Positions 25,952 through 34,853 are shown, counted from the stretch's first letter. The stretch: DNA of 64,000 bases from JAXGYV01 sp040772045 (GCA_040772045.1 JAXGYV010000005.1:1-64000); one strand, 5' to 3'. The notes: a model not told the origin generated them from the letters alone. Translations and numbers: made by a program.

Positions 25952-27354
25952 GCCAGTACCTCCCGCAGCGCGTCCACCAAGCGGTCGATGTCGCTCCGCG
26001 AGTGGATCTCGGTTACACAGTACAGGGCGCTCTGCCCCAGCTCCGGGTAGTCCGCCGAGAGGTCGCGGCCGCCGAAGATGCCGCGCTCCAGCAGCGCCAC
26101 GTTGATCTCAGCCACCGTGCGACCGCTACCACTGAAGTCCAGGACGAACTCCTTGAAGAACCCCTCGCCGAGCGGCAGCTTCACACCCGGCAGCGCCGCG
26201 AGGCGCCGCGCCGCGTAGTGCCCGCGGCGTACGATCGTCTCGCCCACCTCGCGCATCCCTTGCGGCCCCATGCTGGCCAGATAGACCGCGGCGCACACGG
26301 CCCACAGGCCGGTCTGCGTGCCGACGAAGTCGGGGGCCTTGTCTCGCACGCCGTAGGAGGTACGCCCGGAGAGCAGCTCGCCGAACGTGTGCTCTCCCGC
26401 CACCGTGGTCTCCACGATGCTGTAGATGGCGAACGGGCACTCCCGTAGAAACGCCTCTTCGTCGCGAAACGCCATGAAGCCGGAGAGTCCGGTGCCGGCG
26501 CTCATGTGGATGCCCAGCGGCTGCAGATCGCCCACGGCGATGTCTGCCCCGTAGCTGCCGGGAGGCGCCACCACGCCGAGCGAGATGGGGTCCACGCCGG
26601 CGATGCTCACCGCGCCGGTCGCGCGCGCCAGGCGACAGATCTCGGCCGCGCCCGGCTCGAGCTGGCCGAGGTAGCCGGGGTTCTCGAAGTACACGGCGGC
26701 CGTGGACGGCGAGAGGGCCGCGCGCAGCGCGGCCAGGTCCACGCGGCCGGTGTCCGGCTCGCAGGCCACCGGCCGCACCGCGATGTGCCCAGTCATGTGC
26801 TCCGGCTCGCAGAGCTCGCGGATGATCGACAGCCGCTCGCGGCCCAGGTTCTCGGGGAGCACTACTTCGTGCCGGCCGGTCAGCCGCGCGGCCATACGCG
26901 CGGCGAATCCGGCCGCTGTGCCCCAGTCGTAGCTTGGCTCGACGACCACTTCGTAGTCGAGCAGCTCGGCCATCAGGCTGTTGTACTCGAAGCGGGCCTG
27001 GTGCTTACCCAGATCCGAGTAGTTGCCGCCGCTGTAGGCCGTGAGGAACTCGCCGCGCCCGGTGATCTCGTCGCAGAGGGCCGGCACCGCGTGCTGCCAG
27101 CAGCCCCCTCCGAGGAAGCTCAGTACCTCGGCGCACGAGGTGCCGCGATCGAGGATGCCTTGGACGTGCCGGCGCAGATCGTGCTCGGCCACCAGCGGCT
27201 CGGGCAGATCCAGCAACCCCGGCACACGCAGCTCGGCGGGGATCTCGGCGAGGATCTCCTCAACGTCGGCTACCCCAACCTCGCGCAGCATCTCCGCGCG
27301 CGTCTCCGGTACCGAGTTGGGGATGTACGGGTGCACGAAGGGTTCGTCGCTCAT
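25948..27354 (-). CDS. GcvPA-like PLP decarboxylase subunit, copy 2 (diverged)
   Basis: A 468-residue partner of GcvPB-like copy 2, starting FVHPYIPNSVPETRAEMLREVG. The diagnostic block reads SFLGGGCWQHAVPA, again not the canonical SFLGAGAYDHYVPA, and TAYSGGNYSDLGKHQ replaces the usual TAYTPYQPE-type sequence. Copies 1 and 2 thus share the changed pocket, which argues for a conserved non-standard activity. It lies 37 bp downstream of SDR 2 on the same strand, so SDR 2, PA-like and PB-like form the copy-2 operon in the same order as copy 1. Confidence 0.88.
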   Translation of the reverse strand: MSDEPFVHPYIPNSVPETRAEMLREVGVADVEEILAEIPAELRVPGLLDLPEPLVAEHDLRRHVQGILDRGTSCAEVLSFLGGGCWQHAVPALCDEITGRGEFLTAYSGGNYSDLGKHQARFEYNSLMAELLDYEVVVEPSYDWGTAAGFAARMAARLTGRHEVVLPENLGRERLSIIRELCEPEHMTGHIAVRPVACEPDTGRVDLAALRAALSPSTAAVYFENPGYLGQLEPGAAEICRLARATGAVSIAGVDPISLGVVAPPGSYGADIAVGDLQPLGIHMSAGTGLSGFMAFRDEEAFLRECPFAIYSIVETTVAGEHTFGELLSGRTSYGVRDKAPDFVGTQTGLWAVCAAVYLASMGPQGMREVGETIVRRGHYAARRLAALPGVKLPLGEGFFKEFVLDFSGSGRTVAEINVALLERGIFGGRDLSADYPELGQSALYCVTEIHSRSDIDRLVDALREVLA

Positions 27355-27391
27355 TCCATCTCCCCCAATCGTCGTTGCTTGTTACCGGTGG

Positions 27392-28168
27392 TCAGCGAGC
27401 GCTGATCCCGAAGTCCATCCGGATGCACTCACCGGTGATCGGCTCTGCTTCCGGAGATGCGAGATACACGATGAGCGAGGCGACCTCCTCGGGCTTGATG
27501 AAGCGCCCGCGCTCGCCTTGCGGCAGACGCTTCCGCAGCGCCGCCAGGTAGCCCTGCGGGTCGTCGCCACCGTACTTTTCCGCCTGGCCGTAGAGGAACG
27601 GCGTCGCCACGTCCGACGGACACACCGCATTGACGCGCACCAGATCCGGCGCCAGCTCGAGCGCCAAGCAGCGCGTCATCATGTTCACGCCGGCCTTGGA
27701 CACGCAGTACAGCAGCACCTCGGGCACGGCGCCCTCACCGGCTCGCGAGCTCACGTTCACGATGCAGCCGCGGCTCTGCTTGAGCGCCGGGATGGCGGCG
27801 CGACAGCAGTAGAAGATGCCGCGCAGGTTGACGTTCATGAGGAGGTCCCACTCGGCGTCCGTGGTGCTCTCCGTGGGCCCTTCCGCCCAGACGCCAGCGC
27901 TGTTGACGAGCACGTCCAGGCGGCCGGCGGCGGCCAGTACATCGCTCACCATCCGGGTGCAGGAGGCCGAGTCCGCGACGTCGCAGACGATGCGCTGCGC
28001 ATCGCCGCCGGCGGCCTTTAGCTGCTCGACGGTGCGTGCCGCCGCGGCCTGATCCTTATCGGCGACGAACACCTTGTCGCCGCCGCCGGCGAACGCTTGT
28101 GCGGCGGCGGCACCCATGCCACTAGCCCCGCCTGTGATGAGCACGATCCTCTGAGACACTGCGATCAC
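27392..28168 (-). CDS. SDR-family NAD(P)-dependent dehydrogenase 2
   Basis: A 258-residue classical SDR: IVLITGGASGMGAAAAQAF cofactor motif, LVNSAG, VSSRAG, and LYCVSKAG (YxxxK). The C-terminus (ITGECIRMDFGISAR) lacks the DGGN-EY-GP tail of SDRs 1 and 3, so it belongs to a different subgroup, closer to 3-oxoacyl-reductase-like enzymes. The start is a GTG at 28168 or 28159; GGGGAAGG lies upstream of both. It heads the copy-2 decarboxylase operon and is divergent from SDR 3 across a 263-bp regulatory interval. Confidence 0.88.
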   Translation of the reverse strand: MIAVSQRIVLITGGASGMGAAAAQAFAGGGDKVFVADKDQAAAARTVEQLKAAGGDAQRIVCDVADSASCTRMVSDVLAAAGRLDVLVNSAGVWAEGPTESTTDAEWDLLMNVNLRGIFYCCRAAIPALKQSRGCIVNVSSRAGEGAVPEVLLYCVSKAGVNMMTRCLALELAPDLVRVNAVCPSDVATPFLYGQAEKYGGDDPQGYLAALRKRLPQGERGRFIKPEEVASLIVYLASPEAEPITGECIRMDFGISAR

Positions 28169-28361
28169 CTTCCCCGTCGATCAGATCCCTGCCATTGCCC
28201 TCGCCTACAGTCACGACCTCACGGACCCAGGGAACTCCCAAGTTCCCAAGCATTCCGAGTACCGCCGCGACTCGCAAGACCGCACGCCGTTCGCCACGGC
28301 GCAGCCGTGCGAACCGGTCAGCAGCGCCCGAACGGGCGGCCAGCCGCCGGTTCGCACGAGT

Positions 28362-28424
28362 CCCCCTTGACAGAGCGGTCCACAGCGCTTTTCATACAGT
28401 CGTCTGTACGATTCGTCAAGGGGG
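28362..28424. promoter_or_regulatory. Divergent control region: 10-bp arms around a palindromic TetR-type operator
   Basis: CCCCCTTGAC (28362-28371) and GTCAAGGGGG (28415-28424) form perfect 10-bp arms. Between them, TACAG-TCGT-CTGTA (28395-28408) is a second palindrome of TetR-operator size. The left arm carries TTGACA (28367-28372), a good -35 box for SDR 3; a clear -10 is not evident. The TetR gene two genes downstream is the natural binder. Lies between SDR 2 (28168) and SDR 3 (28432). Confidence 0.65.
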
Positions 28425-28431
28425 CAAGACC

Positions 28432-29226
28432 ATGAGCGGCAGTCTGGCTGGCAAAGTGGCGGTGGTAACCGGAGTCGCGTACCCCAACAGCATCGGCTTC
28501 GCCACCGCCAAGGTGCTCGGCGAGCGCGGCGCCATGCTCGTCATCCTCGACGTATCCGAGCTCGTCCACGAGGCCGCTACAACCCTCGCGAACTTCGGAT
28601 TCACCGCGTCTCCCTTCCAAGTGGACCTCACCGATTCGGCAGCGCTGGGCGCCGCGGTCGACCACACACTCCAGCGGCACGGCCACATCGACATCCTGGT
28701 AAACAACGCCGGCCTCGCCACCGCGGGCCGCCCTCGCGATCCCTACGAGCACCTCGTGGAGATGAGCGAGGAGAAGTGGGATTTCGGCCTCGCGATCAAC
28801 CTGAAGACGCAATTCCTCTGCTGCAAGGCCATCCTGCCCCACATGCTCGGCCAGGGGTACGGCCGCATCGTGAACATCAGCTCCACGACCGGTCCAGTGC
28901 TCGCCTGCAAAGGTCAACCCGAATACTGTGCGGCCAAGGCCGGCGTGCTCGGGCTGACGCGCGGGCTGGCCCTGGAGGTGGCGGCCGACGGCATCCTCGT
29001 GAACGCCGTGGCCCCCGGCTGGGTGGATACCGGTGGTTCGAGCCCGAGAGGGCTCGCGGGCGGCTACGCCACGCCGATGGGCCGCGCCGCGCGGCCGGAG
29101 GAGATCGCCAAGCTGGTCGCCTTCCTGGCCTCCGACGACAACACCTACATCACCGGCCAGCTCATCGTGATCGATGGCGGCAACAGCATCGACGAGTACC
29201 ATGGTCCGCGCGAGCTGGACCCGTGA
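28432..29226 (+). CDS. SDR-family NAD(P)-dependent dehydrogenase 3
   Basis: A 264-residue SDR close to SDR 1: VVTGVAYPNSIGFATA, NNAG, ISSTTG, EYCAAKAG (YxxxK) and the tail VIDGGNSIDEYHGPREL. A shared insertion (FxxLxEEEWDFEIAINLKTQF versus VEMSEEKWDFGLAINLKTQF) confirms paralogy. It starts the divergent operon SDR 3, TetR, OsmC. By context it acts on a substrate or product of the GcvP-like enzymes. Confidence 0.9.
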   Translation: MSGSLAGKVAVVTGVAYPNSIGFATAKVLGERGAMLVILDVSELVHEAATTLANFGFTASPFQVDLTDSAALGAAVDHTLQRHGHIDILVNNAGLATAGRPRDPYEHLVEMSEEKWDFGLAINLKTQFLCCKAILPHMLGQGYGRIVNISSTTGPVLACKGQPEYCAAKAGVLGLTRGLALEVAADGILVNAVAPGWVDTGGSSPRGLAGGYATPMGRAARPEEIAKLVAFLASDDNTYITGQLIVIDGGNSIDEYHGPRELDP

Positions 29227-29253
29227 GAGGCGACCGACAGGGGAGCACACGTG

Positions 29254-29922
29254 ATGCGCGCCATTAGCCGACGGAAACGTTCTCCGGGACAAATGGCGTC
29301 CGACTACCCGCCGGGCGACTCGCTGACCGCCCTGTCGCCCAGGGCGCAGACGATCGTAAAGGCGGCGCGCGCGCTCCTCGAAGAGCACGGCTACCGCGGC
29401 ATTAGCTACCAGAAAGTAGCCGCGGCAGCCGGTGTAGACAAGGGCACTATCAGCTACAACTTCGGCAACAAGGCCGGACTGCTGGCGGCGGTGGCCGATT
29501 CCCTGATCCACGACGAGTGCCTAGCGATTCTGGAGGAGGCGCGCACGCTGACGGGGGAAGACCGCATCCGCCACGCCGTCGAGGGGCTCAAGCGCGTCAC
29601 CCTCGCCGCGGAAGCCCAACGCGGCTGGTTCGAGATGCTGCCGCACGCTATGCGAGAGAACGGCCTCAGAGAGCGTATGCAGCGACAGTACGCGTGGTGG
29701 TTCAGGATGAACCTTGAGTGGCTCGGCATCGATCTCGAGAAGATGAGCCACAACCCCCTGGTACGAGGGCTCACGGAAGTGGTGGCCGCCGTAACCGACG
29801 GACTGGCGATCCAAGTGGGGCTCGGCATCCAGAGCGACCTCTCGGAGGCCATGCAGGCGCTGGAGGTCATGGTGCGCGCCGTGGTCGCCCAAATCGAGGC
29901 GGCGCCCCTCGACGAAGCGTAA
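29254..29922 (+). CDS. TetR-family transcriptional regulator
   Basis: A 222-residue regulator with a TetR HTH at about residues 28-75 (IVKAARALLEEHGYRGISYQKVAAAAGVDKGTISYNFGNKAGLLAAV) and a helical ligand domain. Start ATG 29254 (a GTG directly before it is possible). It follows SDR 3 by 27 bp and probably represses the SDR 3 operon, and perhaps the divergent SDR 2 operon, through the palindrome at 28395-28408. The inducer is unknown, but should be a substrate of the dehydrogenase/decarboxylase set. Confidence 0.9.
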   Translation: MRAISRRKRSPGQMASDYPPGDSLTALSPRAQTIVKAARALLEEHGYRGISYQKVAAAAGVDKGTISYNFGNKAGLLAAVADSLIHDECLAILEEARTLTGEDRIRHAVEGLKRVTLAAEAQRGWFEMLPHAMRENGLRERMQRQYAWWFRMNLEWLGIDLEKMSHNPLVRGLTEVVAAVTDGLAIQVGLGIQSDLSEAMQALEVMVRAVVAQIEAAPLDEA

Positions 29923-30038
29923 AGAGGGCGCGGCACCCCTCTGACAGACGCATGGTTACCGCCGTCGCCGGCTGGGGATGAACCAGCCAAAGAGGCGCCG
30001 GATCCGCCGCGCCTCATCCCCACCGTGGAGCGTGGATC

Positions 30039-30479
30039 ATGGCGATGGCAGAGCGCAGCGCACAAGTTGTATGGAACGGAACCCTGGCGAGAGGTAATGG
30101 CGTGCTCACCCTCCACAGCGGAGCTACCAGGGATCTCCCCGTAACGTGGGCCTCCCGTACGGAGCGCGCCGACGGCAAAACCAGCCCCGAAGAGCTGATC
30201 GCGGCTGCTCATGCCACCTGCTTCGCCATGGGCCTCTCTCACGGCCTGTCGGAGGCCGGCACGCCACCCGACGAGCTGAACGTGCAGGCGGCGTGCACAT
30301 TGGATGCCACCGAAGCCGGCCCCACGATCGTGGCCATGGCGCTGCGAGTGCGCGGCCGCGTCCCCGGCCTGGACGCCAGCGCGTTCCGCGCCGCCGCCGA
30401 GCAGGCCAAGATCGGCTGCCCCGTCTCCCGCGCGCTGGCCCCCTCGGTGCAGGTGACCGTCACGGCCGAGCTGGACTAG
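30039..30479 (+). CDS. OsmC/Ohr-family peroxiredoxin-like protein
   Basis: A 146-residue OsmC-fold protein with both redox cysteines: HATCFAMGLSH near residue 58 and GCPVSRAL near 126. The family reduces organic hydroperoxides with these cysteines. The opening (SAQVVWNGTLARGNGVL and LPVTWASRTE) is the typical OsmC beta-domain. It starts at an ATG (30039, or 30045) after GGAGCGTGG. It follows the TetR gene by about 115 bp and may have its own promoter. Confidence 0.9.
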   Translation: MAMAERSAQVVWNGTLARGNGVLTLHSGATRDLPVTWASRTERADGKTSPEELIAAAHATCFAMGLSHGLSEAGTPPDELNVQAACTLDATEAGPTIVAMALRVRGRVPGLDASAFRAAAEQAKIGCPVSRALAPSVQVTVTAELD

Positions 30480-30518
30480 CCTGCGGACAGCTCGCCCCCC
30501 TCGCGGTACACTGGTCCG

Positions 30519-33170
30519 ATGGCGGAGGGCGAGCATCCCGTTGCGGGGTGGCAGTCGCGATGCGGCGGGCCGCTTCTCCTGCGCCTGCTCGTGGCGCCTC
30601 TGCTCGTGCTCGCCGCCTGCGGCGGCGACCATTCAGCCAGCGTCCCGACCACCATCCATGTGTACGACGACGGGCATGGAACCTACGCGACGCTGGCCGA
30701 GGCGGTACAGGAGGCGCCGGCGGGCGCCACTATCGTGCTACACGCCGGCGCCTACACCCTTCTCAAACCCCTGGACGTGTTCCGCTCCGTGCGCATCCGC
30801 GGCGAGGGTGCGTCCGTCACCACGATCACCTGCCGCACCCGTAACCACCTCATCGGTTTCAGCGGCGATGGTCACCTCTCCCTCACCGACCTGACGCTGC
30901 GACACACGAGCAACGGCCCGGAGTCCGATCCGGCCGACATCGTGTTAGCTCGCGGTGGGCGCCTCACCATGGAGCGCTGCGCCGTGGAGGGGGCCACGCT
31001 GGGCACGGGCCACTTCACCGGCCGCGGTGGCGCCGGCGTACGCCTCCTCGGCACCGCCGCGGCTACCTTGCGCGAGCTGCGCGCCAGCGGCAACCAGCTC
31101 GCCGCCGTCGTCTGCGAGCCCCACGCGCGGCCGCTGCTAGACAACCCCGCCTTCCACGACAACGGGTACGACGGAGTCCACGTGCTGGCCGACCGCAGCG
31201 GCCCGACGGACTCCGCCGAGCTGACGCGATTCCTGGATGAGACCATGAGCTCGTTGCTGCGCACCCTGCACACGCCCGGCGCCGTCGCGTGCGTCGTCAA
31301 AGACGGCCGGGTGATGCTCTCTAAGGGATACGGCTACGCCAACAGAGAGACCCGCACCCCGGTGGACCCGGAACGCACCCTCTTCCGCATCGCCTCGCTC
31401 ACTAAGGTGTTCACCGCGGTCGCGGCCCTCCAGCTCGCGGAGCAAGGCTTGCTCGAGCTCGACGCGGAAGTGACCACCTTCCTGCCGAACCTCGACCTCC
31501 CGGTAGAATACGCGCAACCACTCCGCGTCGAGGATCTCCTGACGCACAGCAGCGGGTTCGACGAGCGCACGGTAGGCATGGCATACCGCGACCTCGCGCG
31601 CCCGCCGGCGCTGACGGACTACCTGCGACACGAGATGCCGCGGCAGGTAGCCCCCGCCGGCCTGCTGTACAGCTACTCCAACTACAACTACGCCGTGGCC
31701 GGCGCGCTGGTGCAGGCCGTCGCCGGCATACCCTATGAGACGTACGTGGGTACACACATCCTCGCCCCCCTGGGCATGACGCGCACCACGTTCCGCCCCG
31801 AGGGAGCGCTGCGAGCCGACGTGGCGCCGGGATACCGGTGGCAGGGCAGTGCTTCGGTGCCCCTGCCACCGGACGGCGCCTCCGCCGCATCCGCCGCGCA
31901 GCTCTACAGCACCGGGCACGACATGGCGCAGTTCCTCCTCTGCCAGCTTCAGGGTGGCGCGGTGGGTCACACGCGCATCCTGTCGACCGCCTCGGTACGG
32001 CGCATGCTCGGCGCCCGTTTTACCCCAGCCGCGCACCTGCCAGCCTCCGGCTACGCCTATGTGCAGCAGCCGCTCGCCAACCGTCTGCCCATGGTCCAGA
32101 CGGGCGACTGGCAAGGGTACTCCGCGCTCATGATGCTGCTGCCGGAAGACGGACTGGGCCTGTTCGTCGCCGCCAATTCCGGCGGAAAGCAGCTCCGTGA
32201 AGAGCTCCTCGAGCGCTTCATGAATCACTACTACGCCGACCGCGAGCGTCTGTACGGAGCGCAGCCGCCGAGCGAACTGGCACGCGATGTCTCGCGGTAC
32301 TGTGGCACGTACCGCACGCTCCGCATGGCACACACCGCCCTCGACAAGTGGCTCGCCTTCGACGCCGACGAGGATGAGGTGGTTACCGCCGAGCCCCACG
32401 GAATCCTCGTGATCGACGACACGCGGTACGTGCAGCTCGAGCCCCGCGTGTTCCGCGAGCGGTACGGCGAGGGGTTCGCGCTCTTTCGGCAGGATGCGAG
32501 CGGAGACGTCACCTACCTCTCGCGAGGCACCGTCACCTACCAGCGCCTCCGCTGGTACGAGACGTACGTCGCGCAGCGGCGCCTCGTCATCCTCTTCAGC
32601 TTCGTCTTCGCCGCTACCTTCGTGGCCTGGCTCGCCACCCCACTCTTGGGGAGGCTGCGCCGCTCCCTGCCCTTGCTGCGGCGCCTCGGGTGGCGGCGGC
32701 CAGCCGGCTACGTGGAGCCACCCGTGGCGCAGCTTGCGCGGGCGGCCGCCGGCCTGGTAGCGCTGCTCGACATGGGCTTCCTGGCGGGTGCGGCCCTCCT
32801 CATCACGACGGCGAACCTTCGCTACGGCGTGAGTACCGGCGTGCGCGCCCTGCTGGTAGTGCCCATCGCCTCCACCACGCTGACGGTCGCGCTGCTCGCG
32901 TTCGTGTTCCTGGCCTGGCGCCGCGGTTACTGGGGCCCTATCAGCCGTGCGCTCTACACAGCGGTCGTCCTCGTCGCGCTCCTCTTCGTGTGGTTCCTGA
33001 CCTTCTGGAACCTGCTCGGCTACCACTCCGGAAGCGCCACACGACTCTCGGGCGCCACACGCCCGCAGCCCGGACCAGCCGTGCACACCACGGCGCCATC
33101 TGCTAAGGTATGCGCTCGCAGCCGTGCTCGAGCGAGCCGCGGCACAGCGCGCCAAGGACCGGGCAATTAG
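30519..33170 (+). CDS. Lipoprotein fusion: beta-helix, beta-lactamase-like serine hydrolase, membrane segments
   Basis: An 883-residue protein with four parts. A signal peptide ends in a lipobox-like LAAC (Cys 34). Residues about 45-230 form a right-handed beta-helix (repeated short strands, TIHVYDDGHGTYATLAEAV). Residues about 240-580 are a class C beta-lactamase/PBP4-like hydrolase with the nucleophile in SLTK (about 293) and YSN (about 386). From about 685, four hydrophobic helices follow. The tail after WNLLGYHS loses its hydrophobic pattern, becomes Arg/Ser-rich, and its stop codon lies 10 bp inside the tRNA-Val gene; the original stop may have been lost by mutation or frameshift. It probably acts outside the membrane on a peptide or ester; substrate unknown. 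Confidence 0.82.
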   Translation: MAEGEHPVAGWQSRCGGPLLLRLLVAPLLVLAACGGDHSASVPTTIHVYDDGHGTYATLAEAVQEAPAGATIVLHAGAYTLLKPLDVFRSVRIRGEGASVTTITCRTRNHLIGFSGDGHLSLTDLTLRHTSNGPESDPADIVLARGGRLTMERCAVEGATLGTGHFTGRGGAGVRLLGTAAATLRELRASGNQLAAVVCEPHARPLLDNPAFHDNGYDGVHVLADRSGPTDSAELTRFLDETMSSLLRTLHTPGAVACVVKDGRVMLSKGYGYANRETRTPVDPERTLFRIASLTKVFTAVAALQLAEQGLLELDAEVTTFLPNLDLPVEYAQPLRVEDLLTHSSGFDERTVGMAYRDLARPPALTDYLRHEMPRQVAPAGLLYSYSNYNYAVAGALVQAVAGIPYETYVGTHILAPLGMTRTTFRPEGALRADVAPGYRWQGSASVPLPPDGASAASAAQLYSTGHDMAQFLLCQLQGGAVGHTRILSTASVRRMLGARFTPAAHLPASGYAYVQQPLANRLPMVQTGDWQGYSALMMLLPEDGLGLFVAANSGGKQLREELLERFMNHYYADRERLYGAQPPSELARDVSRYCGTYRTLRMAHTALDKWLAFDADEDEVVTAEPHGILVIDDTRYVQLEPRVFRERYGEGFALFRQDASGDVTYLSRGTVTYQRLRWYETYVAQRRLVILFSFVFAATFVAWLATPLLGRLRRSLPLLRRLGWRRPAGYVEPPVAQLARAAAGLVALLDMGFLAGAALLITTANLRYGVSTGVRALLVVPIASTTLTVALLAFVFLAWRRGYWGPISRALYTAVVLVALLFVWFLTFWNLLGYHSGSATRLSGATRPQPGPAVHTTAPSAKVCARSRARASRGTARQGPGN

Positions 33171-33235
33171 CTCAGCGGGAGAGCGCCCGCCTCACACGCG
33201 GGAGGTCGTTGGTTCAAATCCAACATTGCCCACCA
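33161..33235 (+). tRNA. tRNA-Val (anticodon CAC)
   Basis: Acceptor GGGCAAT/ATTGCCC, D-arm GCTCAGCGGGAGAGC, anticodon loop CTCACAC (CAC; reads GUG), T-arm GTTGGTTCAAATCCAAC, encoded CCA at 33233-33235. Its first 10 bp overlap the 3' end of the upstream coding frame. Decayed, frameshifted genes start about 200 bp downstream, so it may have served as an integration site. Confidence 0.96.
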
Positions 33236-33449
33236 CGTTGTCATCTCGACAACGGTTCTTCCTGCGGGTAGCCATGTCCTGCCCCCGGCCGCCGCGAAGC
33301 GGGTAGCCCTCAAGTACTATCGCTCTGTGGCCGCACCGACACACGGTCGTTGCGTCCAGCACCGTCACGGGACGTCGGGCTCTGCCGAATCGGCCCAGTG
33401 CAAGGGCCCACGGGGTGTCTCTCACATCCACAGACAGCAGATCGACCAG

Positions 33450-34065
33450 CAAGTCGATCGCCGAGCACGTAGGGTCGCGGGCCAGTGTGCAAGATCATCC
33501 CGGCGACGAAGCGATCGCCGAGCTCATCTCTCAGCCAGCGGAGGTGACGCGCGCTGCTGGTTGCGGGGGCCGCGTCAGGCCTTCACTTCGATCACGATCA
33601 GGCGACCGTTCGGGGCCTCCATCAGCAGGTCGACCTCGCGGCGACCGCCTTCTACACGCAAGTGGTAGGCCCGCAACTCCGGGTCGATCACGTATCGCTT
33701 GGGGGTGCGAGCGAGGCGCTTGAGACGATTGGTTGCCCACGCCGGCAGGGACTCGACGATGAAAAGATTGGCAAGAAGGCTGTCGTAGGCCGCGGCCGTC
33801 CTGGCGTTGATGCTCGTCGCATCGTAGAGCTTCTTCGCTCGGCGAACCCGGAGTGCTCGCGGCCAACGTCTCGAAGTAGCGTCGGAGACGGGCGGGATCG
33901 CGGCCACCGCCGGTCTGCGAAGCATCGCGCGTGAGACTCTGGTCCGAGATGTGCGCGCAGCCAGTGACGACGCCCTGTCTCAGCAAGATGAGGCCAAGGA
34001 ACGACCCCGCCAACGCGGTCTCGATGTAGCCCCGCAGGCCGGGGACGTCATTCGGCGCAAGAGGG
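33450..34065 (-). pseudogene. Remnant of an AAA-type ATPase with DUF4143 C-terminal domain
   Basis: Three reading frames must be joined to rebuild a DUF4143 protein. One gives APNDVPGLRGYIETALAG and TRDASQTGGGRDPARLRRYFETLAAS. The next continues LYDATSINARTAAAYDSLLANLFIVESLPAWATNRLKRLA to IVIEVKA (stop at about 33575). A third continues RHLRWLRDELGDRFVAGMILHTGPRPYVLGDR. The junctions are near 33838 and 33573. The N-terminal ATPase half is missing. Intact relatives are AAA proteins often linked to toxin-antitoxin or mobile regions. Sequencing indels are an alternative to decay. Confidence 0.8.
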
Positions 34066-34146
34066 CTGCTTCGACGCCCTCGCGGAGTAGGCGATGGAAG
34101 AGGCCTGGTGAAGGTGCCTTTCCGGCAGAGATGAGCCATGAAGCTC

Positions 34147-34192
34147 TTGACAAATGACCGTTGGTCACTATTCTAGTGACTGATGGTCACTA
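34147..34192 (+). promoter_or_regulatory. Promoter with two inverted repeats before the TetR gene
   Basis: TTGACA (34147-34152), 16 bp, TATTCT (34169-34174). The inverted repeats TGACC-GTT-GGTCA (34155-34167) and AGTGAC-N5-GTCACT (34175-34191) cover the spacer and the start codon. TGGTCACTA occurs twice 22 bp apart (two helical turns). Typical of an autoregulated TetR gene. Confidence 0.7.
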
Positions 34193-34853
34193 ACGTTACT
34201 TCTCCTAACGCCGAAGCACGCGAGCGAGGAACCCGGCGCCGGCTCAAGCCGGCCATGCGCCGCGCCGAGCTGCTCGCTGCAGCCATACGCGTGCTGCAAG
34301 ATCGCGACCCCGATACTGTACGTGTCGACGAGGTGACTCAAGCTGCCGGCACAGCGAAGGGGAACTTCTATCGTTACTTCCCATCCTGGAACGAGCTTCT
34401 CCTCGCCGTACGGGAGCACTTCCTCGCTCAGTACGCAGGTCAAGTCCGTCAGCGCTTGGCGGCCGTCGAGGAACGTGCGGACGCGTGGGCTGCACTCGAG
34501 ATGGAGTGCATCCGCTTCGTCGATCTCCTCATCGACCTCGGCACGCTTCACAAGGTCCTCTTCCACGGCCCCATCGCCGACCACCCCATCGATTCACCCG
34601 ATTCAGCCGAGACGCTGGTTGCCGAGGCGATTCGCGCGGCAATGCACCGGGGTGCGTTTGCCGCCATGTGGATGTCGATGTAGTCGCCCCGCTGCTGTTC
34701 TCGGCCCTGCATACCACTGCCGATGAGATCGCCGCTGACGGACAGCGCGAGCGCCGGATGGCGGCGCTGCTCGACATGTTCCGAACCTGGTTAAGTGCTT
34801 CCCAACAGCGAAATCACCAGTCACAGCACTGGCATGATGGAGATACCACATGA
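34183..34853 (+). pseudogene. TetR-family regulator, frameshifted
   Basis: The ATG at 34183 opens a TetR HTH (MRRAELLAAAIRVLQDRDPDTVRVDEVTQAAGTAKGNFYRYF) that runs to TAG at 34683, cutting the ligand domain short. Another frame continues the family sequence (VDVVAPLLFSALHTTADEIAADGQRERRMAALLDMFRTWL) and ends at TGA 34853, overlapping the ATG of the next gene (ATGA). One indel near 34655-34668 joins the two. The restored protein would be about 220 residues, normal for TetR. It is adjacent to an MFS exporter, the usual partner. A residual 166-residue product could still bind DNA. Confidence 0.82.
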
